Origin: Acidobacteriota bacterium
GTDB taxonomy: Bacteria > Acidobacteriota > Holophagae > Acanthopleuribacterales > Acanthopleuribacteraceae
Assembly: GCA_020637335.1 (NCBI GenBank)
Contig: JACJWC010000020.1
Coordinates: forward strand, 1-64,000
Length of the DNA: 64,000 nucleotides
Reading direction: 5' to 3'
Part shown: positions 34,304 to 42,600 of the stretch, in pieces
Position numbering within the stretch: the stretch's first letter is position 1
Layout: every line of letters starts with the position of its first letter
Notes under the pieces: generated by a model
Told to the model about the DNA's origin: nothing
What the model saw: the letters and a program-made list of their open reading frames with translations, nothing else
Databases searched by the model: none
Program-made: the position numbers and the translations under genes

Positions 34304-34774
34304 CTAGACAGATTGGTAGGCGCGCTGGGCGGCTGACTTGCCTTGGAACCAGTGTTGACCGTCCTCGCGGGCGGCCTGCATCAGGCGTTTGACGCTACCG
34401 GCGACGAGGTGGAAGCGTGAGCCGAAATGTTGGACCGTGTCCAGCCAGGCGTCTTGATCGATTTCCAGGCGCTTGAGGATGGCTTCGAAATGGGCTGGGA
34501 TCGCGCCCGGTTTGTCTGCTCGAATTTGACGGCCGGTCCACTCCAGCAGGGCCAGGAAATCGTCCAAGTCCATGTTCAAGAAACCTTTACGCGATTCGGT
34601 GCTGCGAATCGGACAGAGCCAATCTGCTCGCTTCATTTGGGCCCGCATGTCTTCAATTAACTGCGTTTGATCAAATGTAGGATTCGTTTTGGCGGATTCA
34701 GGCAATTGGGCCAGGTTCTGTTCGGCCTGGCGGGCCAGGATGCGGTCTTGAGCGGAGGTGTAGTCGGATTCTTC
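34304..34774 (-). pseudogene. C-terminal fragment of REP-associated transposase, cut by IS66
   Basis: The frame is open from the IS66 border at 34774 to a stop at 34304 and encodes ESDYTSAQDRILARQAEQN, then KRADWLCPIRSTESRKGFL and later QHWFQGKSAAQRAY. It is the same C-terminal domain as residues ~110-270 of the ORF at 37808-38650, at high identity. The IS66 element begins exactly after the codons for EES, so the element inserted into this gene. The 5' part is not found on the other side of the IS. Confidence 0.85.
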
Positions 34775-34785
34775 GTAAGCGGTCG

Positions 34786-36340
34786 TTAATCTGCAGGGGG
34801 GATTGTTGGGAGTATGGAATCGGCAGGTGCGTTGTTTTGCAGGCCGGTGAGGAGGTGGTTGAGGTAGCGGTCGGGTTTCCAGCCGTTGGCTTTGGCCGTT
34901 TCGACCAAAGAGAACCAGGTGGCCAGGGCGTGGGCGCCGGCGGGTGTGTTGGCAAAAAGCCAGTTTTTGCGGCCGAGGGCAAAGGGGCGGACTTTGTTTT
35001 CCAGGGGGTTATTGTCGAGAGTCATGTACGGACTGCTCGCGTAGTTTTGGATATAGGGCAATGTGTCCAGTGCATAGCCAATGGCTTTGCCCAGCGATGT
35101 TTAGGTGGAACCAAAGCTTTGAGTCCGCGTATCTTGGTTTCCAGTGCCTGGAGCAGAGGCAAGACACTTTCGCTTCGCTTAGCCATTAATTCCTCGGCCG
35201 CTTGGCCACGTCCATCGCCTTCCTTTCGGCCTGATAGATGGCCTTAATGTCCTCGACGATTTCGTGTGCGTTGTCCAATGTCTTGGATCGTTTTTGGCCA
35301 TGGCTCGGTTTAGCGGCCTCAAAGAACTTGCGGCGCACATGGGCCAGGCAGTAGACGTGCACCCAACCTTGCTCGGCCGCATCCTTGCCGTGCAGAAAGT
35401 GATAACCCTTGTACTCGTCCGTCTGCACATGGCCTTTGAAATTGGCCGCCAAATCCTTCGCCACCTTCGCACTGCGGGTTGGCTGATACCAATACAAGAC
35501 GATTTCGGGCTCGCGTTCCGTTTTTTGCGGGTCCGGCTTGAGCGGTGGACCCGCTCGTAACAGCCACATGTGCGATTTGGTCGTGTTTTTTCTGTTTTCT
35601 TCGTTCATCACCTGGATAGAAGTCTCATCCAGGTTGATAGCCGCCCGCTTTTTGGCCATTTCGGTCAGGATTTGCACGATTTCGGCGCATTTTTCGGCCA
35701 AAGTGATCGTCCAACTGGCCATGGTGTTGCGATTCAGAGGAAATCCCATGCGTTCGAACTGTTTTTCCTGGCGATAAAACGGCAGGGAGTCGGCAATTTT
35801 GGAGGTCAGGATGTAGGTCATCAGGGACGGCGTGACCGGCGAATTATCGATCAAGGACGGCGGCAGCGGAGCGATGGAAACCGTTGGCCCTTCATCGTTT
35901 ACACCCTGACAGGCCTTGCACGCGTATTTGTAGCGAATGTAGTGGATCGCCTTGATTTTGGCCGGAACATACTCGGTTTTCTTGGTCTCTTCCCGACCGA
36001 TACGCACTTTTTCAGCCCCGCAACCGCAGTGTTTTTCGCATTCGGGGATGTCCAGCACGACCTCTTCGGTTTCCAGCTCAGGACTGACGCCTTTACGGCC
36101 CGGTTTCTTGCGGTTGTACTTGATTTCCTCGGTTTCCGGCTCTGGGCTAGGCCCAACGGGCTCCGCTTCAAACAAGGGCAACTGGTCGGCCGCTTCCGAG
36201 GAAGGCGCGAATTGACGCGCATTCATCAGGCGAATCTTTTCGCGCAGAAACTGGTTTTCATCCTCTAAAAAACTGACTTTTTTCTGGGATTTTTCCAGTT
36301 CAGCTTTGGTGGAAATGAGTTCAGATACGACATCGACCAT
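34786..36340 (-). pseudogene. tnpC: IS66 tnpC, frameshifted
   Basis: Compared with the intact copy, this tnpC has two single-base deletions. One changes GTGGCTCAAGCGG to GTGGCCAAGCGG (near 35207). The other lies near 35100, where TGTTTTGGGTGG has become TGTTTAGGTGG. The first shift ends the protein after about 384 residues, before the catalytic glutamate. The C-terminal part (NNPLENKVRPFALGRKNWLF) continues in another frame down to 34786. The N-terminal coiled coil and the first two acidic residues are preserved. The enzyme is inactive, but the element could still be moved in trans by the copy at 1.6 kb. Confidence 0.93.
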
Positions 36341-36460
36341 GCCGGGATTATAGCATGGCAAATGTTCTACATGGAACATTTAAGTATCTGATAATAAATA
36401 ATTTAACTAACATCTTGGCTCGATTCTTGCTCCCTTTTCAGTCTCCCTTTGCGCCTTTTT

Positions 36461-36805
36461 TCACGTCACCTGATGGTAATACAGCTTCTCGTGCGCCTGG
36501 GACACATCCAGTCCGGCCAATAACCAGGCAAGCGCACGTTGATCGATTTCAAGCACCTCCGCTTCGGTCTCTGGCCAACGGAACCGGTGTTCTTCCAACC
36601 GTTTCAGCCATAAACAGAATCCGTTCTGGTCCCAATAAAGAATCTTGATGCGGTCACGTAGCCGATTACAGAAGACGAACAAATCGCCGCTAAAGAGATT
36701 CTTGCCCAACTGGCCCTCCACCAAGATCGACAATCCGTTGATCGACTTGCGCATATCGGTGTTGCCCAGCGCCAAATACACCTTTCCCGATTCTGGCACC
36801 ATCAT
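36461..36805 (-). CDS. tnpB: IS66 Orf2-like protein TnpB, second copy
   Basis: An intact 114-residue protein that differs from the copy at 2059-2403 by a single visible change near residue 95 (QRALAWLL versus QRSLAWLL). The TDMRKSINGLS and NRLRDRIKILYWD family blocks are present. It overlaps tnpA by 4 bp. It remains translatable although the transposase of this element is broken. Confidence 0.92.
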   Translation of the reverse strand: MMVPESGKVYLALGNTDMRKSINGLSILVEGQLGKNLFSGDLFVFCNRLRDRIKILYWDQNGFCLWLKRLEEHRFRWPETEAEVLEIDQRALAWLLAGLDVSQAHEKLYYHQVT

Positions 36806-37152
36806 TCCACCGCCTTCATCGCCCGCAGCACCGATACCAGGTGTTGCTCATCCACCCGCTCGGATGAAATTTCCAAAACAAAACGCCCCATTCGGATGGT
36901 CAGGCCTGCAACTGATCCAGAGCTTAGATCCTTTCCTGAGCTTTTTTCCTTGCCGAAATCGACCCCTGGCACAGGCACCAACTTAGAAATGCGATTCTCA
37001 GCGTGTCTCGAGGCCCGGTAAAAAAATTGAGCGTAGTTCAGCCCGTGTTTCCGGCAATACGCGGCTTTACTCAAACCACTCTTCGCCCAACCCTCTACCT
37101 CTTCTGCCCACGCCACCGCCGATCTCGGCCGCTCCTTAAACACCAACTTCAT
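36802..37152 (-). CDS. tnpA: IS66 accessory protein TnpA, second copy
   Basis: An intact protein of about 116 residues from ATG 37152, which has the same GAGAGGAGG ribosome binding site as the first copy. It differs at two residues (CRKHGLNYAQ versus CRKRGLDYAQ). The 5' part of this gene is repeated twice more, truncated, in the adjacent array at 37229-37622. Those truncated copies read CRKRGLNYA, so they share the N of this copy and the R of the first copy. Confidence 0.83.
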   Translation of the reverse strand: MKLVFKERPRSAVAWAEEVEGWAKSGLSKAAYCRKHGLNYAQFFYRASRHAENRISKLVPVPGVDFGKEKSSGKDLSSGSVAGLTIRMGRFVLEISSERVDEQHLVSVLRAMKAVE

Positions 37153-37228
37153 CGGCCACCTCCTCTCAGGCAGCCAAATTAACACCCCCTCATCACCCCC
37201 GCCCAGATGCACCAAAACGACCGCTTAC

Positions 37229-37622
37229 GCATAGTTCAGCCCGCGTTTCCGGCAATACGCGGCTTTACTCAAACCACTCTTCGCCCAACCCTCTACCTCT
37301 TCTGCCCACGCCACCGCCGATCTCGGCCGCTCCTTAAACACCAACTTCATCGGCCACCTCCTCTCAGGCAGCCAAATTAACACCCCCTCATCACCCCCGC
37401 CCAGATGCACCAAAACGACCGCTTACGCATAGTTCAGCCCGCGTTTCCGGCAATACGCGGCTTTACTCAAACCACTCTTCGCCCAACCCTCTACCTCTTC
37501 TGCCCACGCCACCGCCGATCTCGGCCGCTCCTTAAACACCAACTTCATCGGCCACCTCCTCAGGCAGCCAAATTAACACCCCCTCATCACCCCCGCCCAG
37601 ATGCACCAAAACGACCGCTTAC
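37229..37622. repeat. Tandem array of truncated IS66 ends (198 bp + 196 bp)
   Basis: Two further head-to-tail copies of the outermost ~198 bp of the IS66 element follow the full copy: 37229-37426 and 37427-37622. Each runs from inside tnpA (joint GCATAGTTCAGCCCGCG) to the terminal repeat AACGACCGCTTAC. Counting the full element, three complete left ends lie in the same orientation at ~200-bp period. The last unit lacks two bases in the ribosome-binding region. Each unit keeps the tnpA ribosome binding site and start. Confidence 0.93.
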
Positions 37623-37625
37623 GAG

Positions 37626-37738
37626 TTTTTAAATGGGGTTGGGCCCCCTGGTATCATGGCCGCCTGCGGCGCGGCTAACGCCTTTTAACCGCCGCCGGCA
37701 AGATTGGGGGTCCAGGGGGCCGGGTCCCGATTTAAAAA
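37626..37738. repeat. Long imperfect inverted repeat
   Basis: The arms at 37626-37651 and 37712-37738 share TTTTTAAAT at the outside and GGCCCCCTGG at the inside, enclosing about 60 bp of GC-rich sequence. It lies between the IS66 end array and the terminator of the chimeric ORF. It could be a small non-autonomous element or a structured RNA. No coding potential is seen. Confidence 0.5.
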
Positions 37739-37773
37739 TTGGAGCGCCCGCTTTATGCTCATTTGGCGCTCCC
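37736..37773 (-). terminator. Rho-independent terminator of the chimeric ORF
   Basis: On the minus strand GGAGCGCC (37772-37765) pairs with GGCGCTCC (37748-37741) and is followed by AATTTTT. It begins about 35 bp after the stop of the ORF at 37808. Confidence 0.55.
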
Positions 37774-37807
37774 CCATTTTAGCGATACCGCCAATCCCTC
37801 CTGCCGT

Positions 37808-38650
37808 TCATGGTGACTCCAAAACGTTTTTCGAACGATCGTTTTTAGTTAGAGGCACATAGGGCTTTTGCCTAAGCGGAGTGAAGGCGCGTTGAGCGGC
37901 GGTTTTGACTTGGAACCAGTGCTGGCCGGCTTCGCGGGCCGGTTGCATTAGGCGTTTGACGTTGCCGGCCACGCGGTGGAAGCGTGAGCCGAAATGTTGG
38001 ACCGTGTCCAGCCAAGCGGCTTGATCGATTTCCAGGCGCTCGAGGATGGCTTCGAAATGGGCGGGGATGGCGCCCGGTTTGTCTGCTCGAATTTGACGGC
38101 CGGTCCAATCCAACAAGGCCAGGAAATCGTCCAAGTCCAAGTTCAAGAAACCTTTACGCGATTCGTTGCTGCGAATCGGGCAGAGCCAATCCGCTCGCTT
38201 CAGTTGGGCTTGCATCTCTTCAATTAACTGCGCCTGATCCAACGTCTGGTTCATTTTTAACGATTCTGGCAGTTGGGCCAGGTTCTGTCCAGCTTGGCGG
38301 GCCAGGATGCGGTCTTGAGCGGAGGTGTAGTCGGATTCTTCGGGCGTTTCGGCGATGCCGGCACGGATCGGGTTCAGATCTATGTAGGCGGAACAGGTCA
38401 AAATGGCGGCATTGTCCAGCAGAGCCACTGCGGTGTAACGGCCTTCCCAGAAACGACCCTTACAACCGTCTTCGCGATTGGCTTTGCGTGCCACCCACTC
38501 GTTCAGACAGCGCATGACCCAGGAGATCGATTTATCCAGGGTCGGCCAGGAAATCCCTAAGCTTTCCGCTGCTTTTGAAACGCTATATCCTTGGTTTTTA
38601 ACCAGCTTCACCGCTTCACACTTAAATTCATCCGTATACTTTTTGCTCAT
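37808..38650 (-). CDS. Chimeric ORF: IS3 OrfA N terminus fused to REP-associated transposase C terminus
   Basis: 280 residues in one open frame. Residues 1-40 (MSKKYTDEFKCEAVKLVK through GISWPTLDK) are the helix-turn-helix of IS3 OrfA, matching 29636-29758. Directly after LDK the sequence becomes SISWVMRCLNEWVARKANR, then RFWEGRYTAVALLDNAAIL and YIDLNPIRAGIAETPEESD. This is the C-terminal half of a long REP-associated Y1 transposase and continues through the domain also seen at 34304-34774. The HUH half is absent. The position usually holding the catalytic tyrosine (NEY in relatives I recall) is tryptophan here. The fusion probably arose by deletion between two elements. A stable DNA-binding product is possible, but no transposase activity is expected. 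A terminator follows at 37773-37736. Confidence 0.8.
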   Translation of the reverse strand: MSKKYTDEFKCEAVKLVKNQGYSVSKAAESLGISWPTLDKSISWVMRCLNEWVARKANREDGCKGRFWEGRYTAVALLDNAAILTCSAYIDLNPIRAGIAETPEESDYTSAQDRILARQAGQNLAQLPESLKMNQTLDQAQLIEEMQAQLKRADWLCPIRSNESRKGFLNLDLDDFLALLDWTGRQIRADKPGAIPAHFEAILERLEIDQAAWLDTVQHFGSRFHRVAGNVKRLMQPAREAGQHWFQVKTAAQRAFTPLRQKPYVPLTKNDRSKNVLESP

Positions 38651-38706
38651 TTCTTGTTTTCCCCCGTTCTATAGTCTCATGTGTCCTCTTTTCCGGGGGA
38701 GGGTCA
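38651..38706 (-). repeat. IS3-family element end
   Basis: The sequence from the start codon of the chimeric ORF out to TGACCC at 38706 matches the left end of the IS3 element at 29573-29635 (shared GGAAAAGAGGACACATGAG and the following bases), in opposite orientation. It marks the border of the mobile-element island next to the RHS operon 2 immunity candidates. Confidence 0.75.
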
Positions 38707-38782
38707 AGCAGTCAAAATTATGGGTGTCCTTTATATCTATCTATTTTTAATTTTTTGAGTGTTTTGGTCTGGTGCGATGAAA

Positions 38783-39205
38783 TCACCAAACTAAAATGCC
38801 GCCGGTCGTTTGATTTCCTTGATTGCTCCAAATCGTAACGTTCTCATCAAGAAGAACGAGAATATGAACCCAACCGAATCTCGATTCCCGAAAAAGACTG
38901 ACATCCAAAAAAAGAATTGGATCTGAACATTTCAACAGGCAGTTCCGTATCCTAAATAAATCAAAATAATCTAACTTTTCCCCTATTTTTTTATATGATA
39001 ATGTTGAATACACAATATCTGAAAACAATTTTTCAGATTTATTCTCAACAAAATCGTATGTATGGACAATCGCAGGCCAAAGAAAACCGTTCTCAGAAAA
39101 ATTACAATTAACACCATCTAGCATACAGGAGTTTTTTGCGGATTCATCCTTTAAAACAATAACAGGCCCTGGCAAATTTATTTTAGTTTCAGTTTTTACC
39201 CCCAT
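38783..39205 (-). CDS. Candidate immunity protein 2 of RHS operon 2
   Basis: A 140-residue AT-rich gene of no family I recognise. It is the last gene of RHS operon 2, and its start overlaps the preceding small gene by 10 bp. An AGGAG about 12 bases upstream supports ATG 39205. It has no signal peptide, so the product is probably cytoplasmic, where an immunity protein against a ribonuclease would act. The C-terminal part reads SRFGWVHILVLLDENVTIW and ends GGILVW. The neighbouring gene reads RNGWVYVDVENDISPF and ends GVLIWG. The shared GWV and GxL(I/V)W endings suggest the two are distant paralogues. An immunity role is inferred only from position, size and base composition. Confidence 0.6.
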   Translation of the reverse strand: MGVKTETKINLPGPVIVLKDESAKNSCMLDGVNCNFSENGFLWPAIVHTYDFVENKSEKLFSDIVYSTLSYKKIGEKLDYFDLFRIRNCLLKCSDPILFLDVSLFRESRFGWVHILVLLDENVTIWSNQGNQTTGGILVW

Positions 39206-39615
39206 ATCAAGACACCACTCCTGGGAAAAGATTCAAAACCAGAATAGAAAGGAGAAATATCGTTTTCTACATCCACGTAAACCCAACCATTCCTGGATTG
39301 ATTCCTTTTCTTTACACTCACCTTAATCCCTTCTTCTAAATGACAAAGGTCAATAATATTCTGGAGTGATTTTACGTCATTAAGGCTTAGACCTCTTGAT
39401 TCAATATAGCCAAGATCTAATTTATTAAACAGAGAGTTCAATTCAAAAAGCAAATCACTACTTGTCAAACTTGAGATTTGTGCTGGAATTCCAATAAATT
39501 CATCAACCCCCCCGCAAAGAAAATCAAAACTTTTTATCGCCTTTAATCCGATATCAACATGGATACAAAGGCAAACTCCTTGAATATTTGAAAAATCTAC
39601 TACCAAGTATTCCAT
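39196..39615 (-). CDS. Candidate immunity protein 1 of RHS operon 2
   Basis: A 139-residue AT-rich gene starting 15 bp after the stop of RHS protein B2, with AAGGA seven bases before ATG 39615. I recognise no domain. It has no signal peptide or transmembrane segment. Acidic residues are frequent (DVENDISPF, CHLEEGIKV). Small cytoplasmic acidic proteins directly downstream of a variable RHS C terminus are typically the cognate immunity proteins, and B2 ends in a PIN-like nuclease. It shares the GWV core and a GVLIWG ending with the next gene, so a duplicated immunity gene is likely. Base composition is much lower in GC than the surrounding genes, as is usual for exchanged toxin-immunity modules. 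Confidence 0.65.
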   Translation of the reverse strand: MEYLVVDFSNIQGVCLCIHVDIGLKAIKSFDFLCGGVDEFIGIPAQISSLTSSDLLFELNSLFNKLDLGYIESRGLSLNDVKSLQNIIDLCHLEEGIKVSVKKRNQSRNGWVYVDVENDISPFYSGFESFPRSGVLIWG

Positions 39616-39630
39616 GTTTTTTCCTTAGTA

Positions 39631-42600
39631 TTATTGCTTCGGTTTTGTAACTAGTCTTGGTGGTGGTGTTATTAGAATATAGCTGATTTTAACCCCATAA
39701 TGTTCCGCAGCCGTGGGAAATCGATTATCACCTGTCAATGTTGGAATACCTAAGGACATCCCCGTTCCAAAAATTAACCTATCATTTAGATTAGTTAATG
39801 CTCTGCCTGAATAGGGCAAGGCCATAATAACAGGGTTCGGGACATCGGGAACGATGGAGATCAGGGGAAGGCTAGCATAAAACCTACCGATTTCGGTGGG
39901 AGTACCCATTGTAAGGATATTATTACTGGATTCAGCTAGTGCGGTAGTCGAAATAACAGGAGAATAATTTAAAAGTAACCAACTTGTTTTAAAATGAGCA
40001 ATTTCCATATCTGAACTTAAAGCAATCATTGCGCCTGTATCTAGATTTAATTTTGGTTTTTGAATTTCGTCAGGTTTACTTTTGTCAGGCGGATTGTTTG
40101 GGGAAGGGGTAGGTATGGGAATCGGAATTGGTGCTGGGACTGGGTTTTTAGGTACAGGATTAGGTGTTGGTTTTCCTTGATTTTGAGGGGTTTGATAGTC
40201 CTCTGCCCAAGTTTCGGGGGGAAGCAAGTCTACCTCAGGACCTTTCCGCTGACTAATTTCCCACAAAGTATCAAGTGCCCATTCACCGAATCCTGTTTGG
40301 TAGTAAATGTAGGAGCCCGCCAAAAATCCTGAAACTGCTGACATAGCAACAAGGTTTGCCCCTGGAACCGTCATAACAGCGCTTGCCGGAGCTGTAGCTA
40401 ATCCTGTCGAGGCGCCTGCAGCCCCCATAGCCAAAACACCGCCATCCACATACTGACCATTATTGTCCACAAGAAGAATCGGATTGTTGCCCACGTAGCT
40501 GTAACTATTCCAAAACTCGGCATAGGGGTCGATTTGGAGGAAGCGGCCGAGGTCGGGTAGGTAGAGGCGGGCGCCGAAATGCATGCCGTCGTAATCCGGT
40601 TCGCGTTCCTGGCCGGTGTAACCGTGCGGCTGGCCGTTAAAATCGCCCACGTTGATGTCGCGTAGGATGTTGCCGTAGGCGTCCGTATCGCTGAAGGCCG
40701 TGAGCAGGTTGACCCCATTCGGGCCTGAGCTTTGGCTGTACAGATCGACGACCATGCGGGTCGAACCCAGATGGTCCTTCACGTATAGACCTGAGTAGCG
40801 TTTGGATTTGAAGCCAATGCGGTTTCCGCCGACAAACAGGTAGTTGCGGGTCATGCGACCAAATCCATCAAATTCTGCCATATTGTCGTTACCGGCTGGC
40901 AGGAAATGTGTCCATTCCGCCGTTCCGGCATTTTTGACAACAGATCGCGAAATGCGTGCTCCGCTGTGGTCATAGGTAAAGGTATGAACATCCGTTCCAT
41001 CTTCGGTGTCTTGTTCCCAATGAGTTGCCTGGGTTTGGAAACGCCAATCGCCATATTCGAAGCTGCGGTCGCGGTTGGTGCCGCTGAACTTTTGTTCAAA
41101 GGCCAGGATGTTGCCATTGGCGTCGTAGGTGAAGGACGGGAATTCTTTGCCATCCATCTCCACCAAATTCCCATTAAATGGTGACAGATCAACCTGGGTC
41201 AATCGGTTGGAATTGGAAGCAATGATATGGGCCATCGAGCCAATCTGGTCAGCGCCTTGGGATTTCGGCACGTTGAGGCGATCCTCATACAAGCGGTTTC
41301 CGCTACGGTCGTAGCCGTAATGGTTGCTAAAGGTTTTTGGCGTTACGCCACCAGAATAAAAGCCCATAGTCGTTTGGGCATCGATTAACTGACCCCCCAT
41401 GTCGTATTGATAGGTTTTGGTTAAAAGATCTTCTTCAGGGTTGGTGGGACTGTCATCTGGTCGGTAGGTTTCGCGGATGCGGGTCAACATCCCGTCATAG
41501 CGTTTCAGAGGTTCTTCTCCACCACCGAGCAATCCCCCATTGCCGAAATAGTCGAATTCCTGTTTGAACAGGTTCTCGGAACCCGCCTTCAACTCGTAGT
41601 TCAGGTTCATGCCGCGGATATCGGAGAGGTAGGTGCCTTTCATATTGGCTTTGAGCGGATCGCCGTAAACCACTTCAATCACTTGGCCGGCCGGCCCATA
41701 ACTGTAATTGGCCAGGGCGATGGCTTGTGTGTTGGAGAGGCTGAGATCTTCGCGAACCAAGGAACCTAACCAGGCCTGGGTGACGCCAATTTCACTGGTA
41801 TTCCCTGCGGTATCGGAGGCCTGGTAAAGCAACTGGAGGTCCATGGTGGCTGGGACCGGGGTGAGATCGTAAATGGCTTCCACCCGGTTCCAATCATCGT
41901 AGGTCATGCCATAGGCCTGGCCGGAATACACGGAATACACCCGGGTCGGCAAATCGTTGGGATCGTATTCGGCCCAAGTGATTTTGGGTTCTACCAGTGA
42001 TTCATGCAGGTAGACATGGCAGAGGATCCGACCTTTGCCATCGTAATAAAAACGTTCAGCGGAATGTTCGGATTGGATCTGGCTGGCCAAGCCAAAATAG
42101 GAACCAAACGGGACAAGCGGATGATTAACATCGATAAATGGATTCTGAGCAGCCGAAATCGCTGGCCAGGCAGATTTGAAATGGGCAGGTAACGTGCTGG
42201 TTGGCAGGGCGTCATACCAGGACTGGGTAATCGTCCCGGTAATGGGGCTTAGACCGGAAATGGTGCTTTCGATCAAACTGTCGATGGTCGCTTCGGATCC
42301 AGGCACGACCTGAGTTTTCAAGGTGCGACCGCGATCATCGTAAATCACTTCATTCCATAACATAGGCGATTGTGTGGCTTGAAGCGGACTTTGGGTGAAT
42401 CGGACCTGGCCGATCAGGTTGTACTTTGTTTTGTAGAAGGTACCTGGGTCAGCATCCGGATCGGTCATTTTGATGACCCGATTGTATCGATCGTAGGTAT
42501 AGGCCACAGATAGGGCTTCAGCGCTGGTTTCTTTGCTCAGGTTCCAATTGTCAATAGAAGCCGGTGATCCGCCATCCAGGTGCAGGGCCCGCGGTGGATA

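Larger units (their letters stand above)
34775..37228 (-). mobile_element. IS66-family insertion sequence, decayed copy (2454 bp)
   Basis: An inverted second copy of the element at 1636-4092 with the same 13-bp terminal repeats (34775-34787 and 37216-37228). It differs by three single-base deletions: one between tnpB and tnpC (an A5 run reduced to A4) and two inside tnpC. The left flank is GATTCTTC and the right flank is GCATAGTT, so no target duplication remains. The right side has been rearranged into a tandem array of element ends. Confidence 0.95.

Noticed and set aside
37229..37622. CRISPR-like or satellite repeat
   Set aside because: The units are plainly pieces of the IS66 end including tnpA codons and the terminal repeat.
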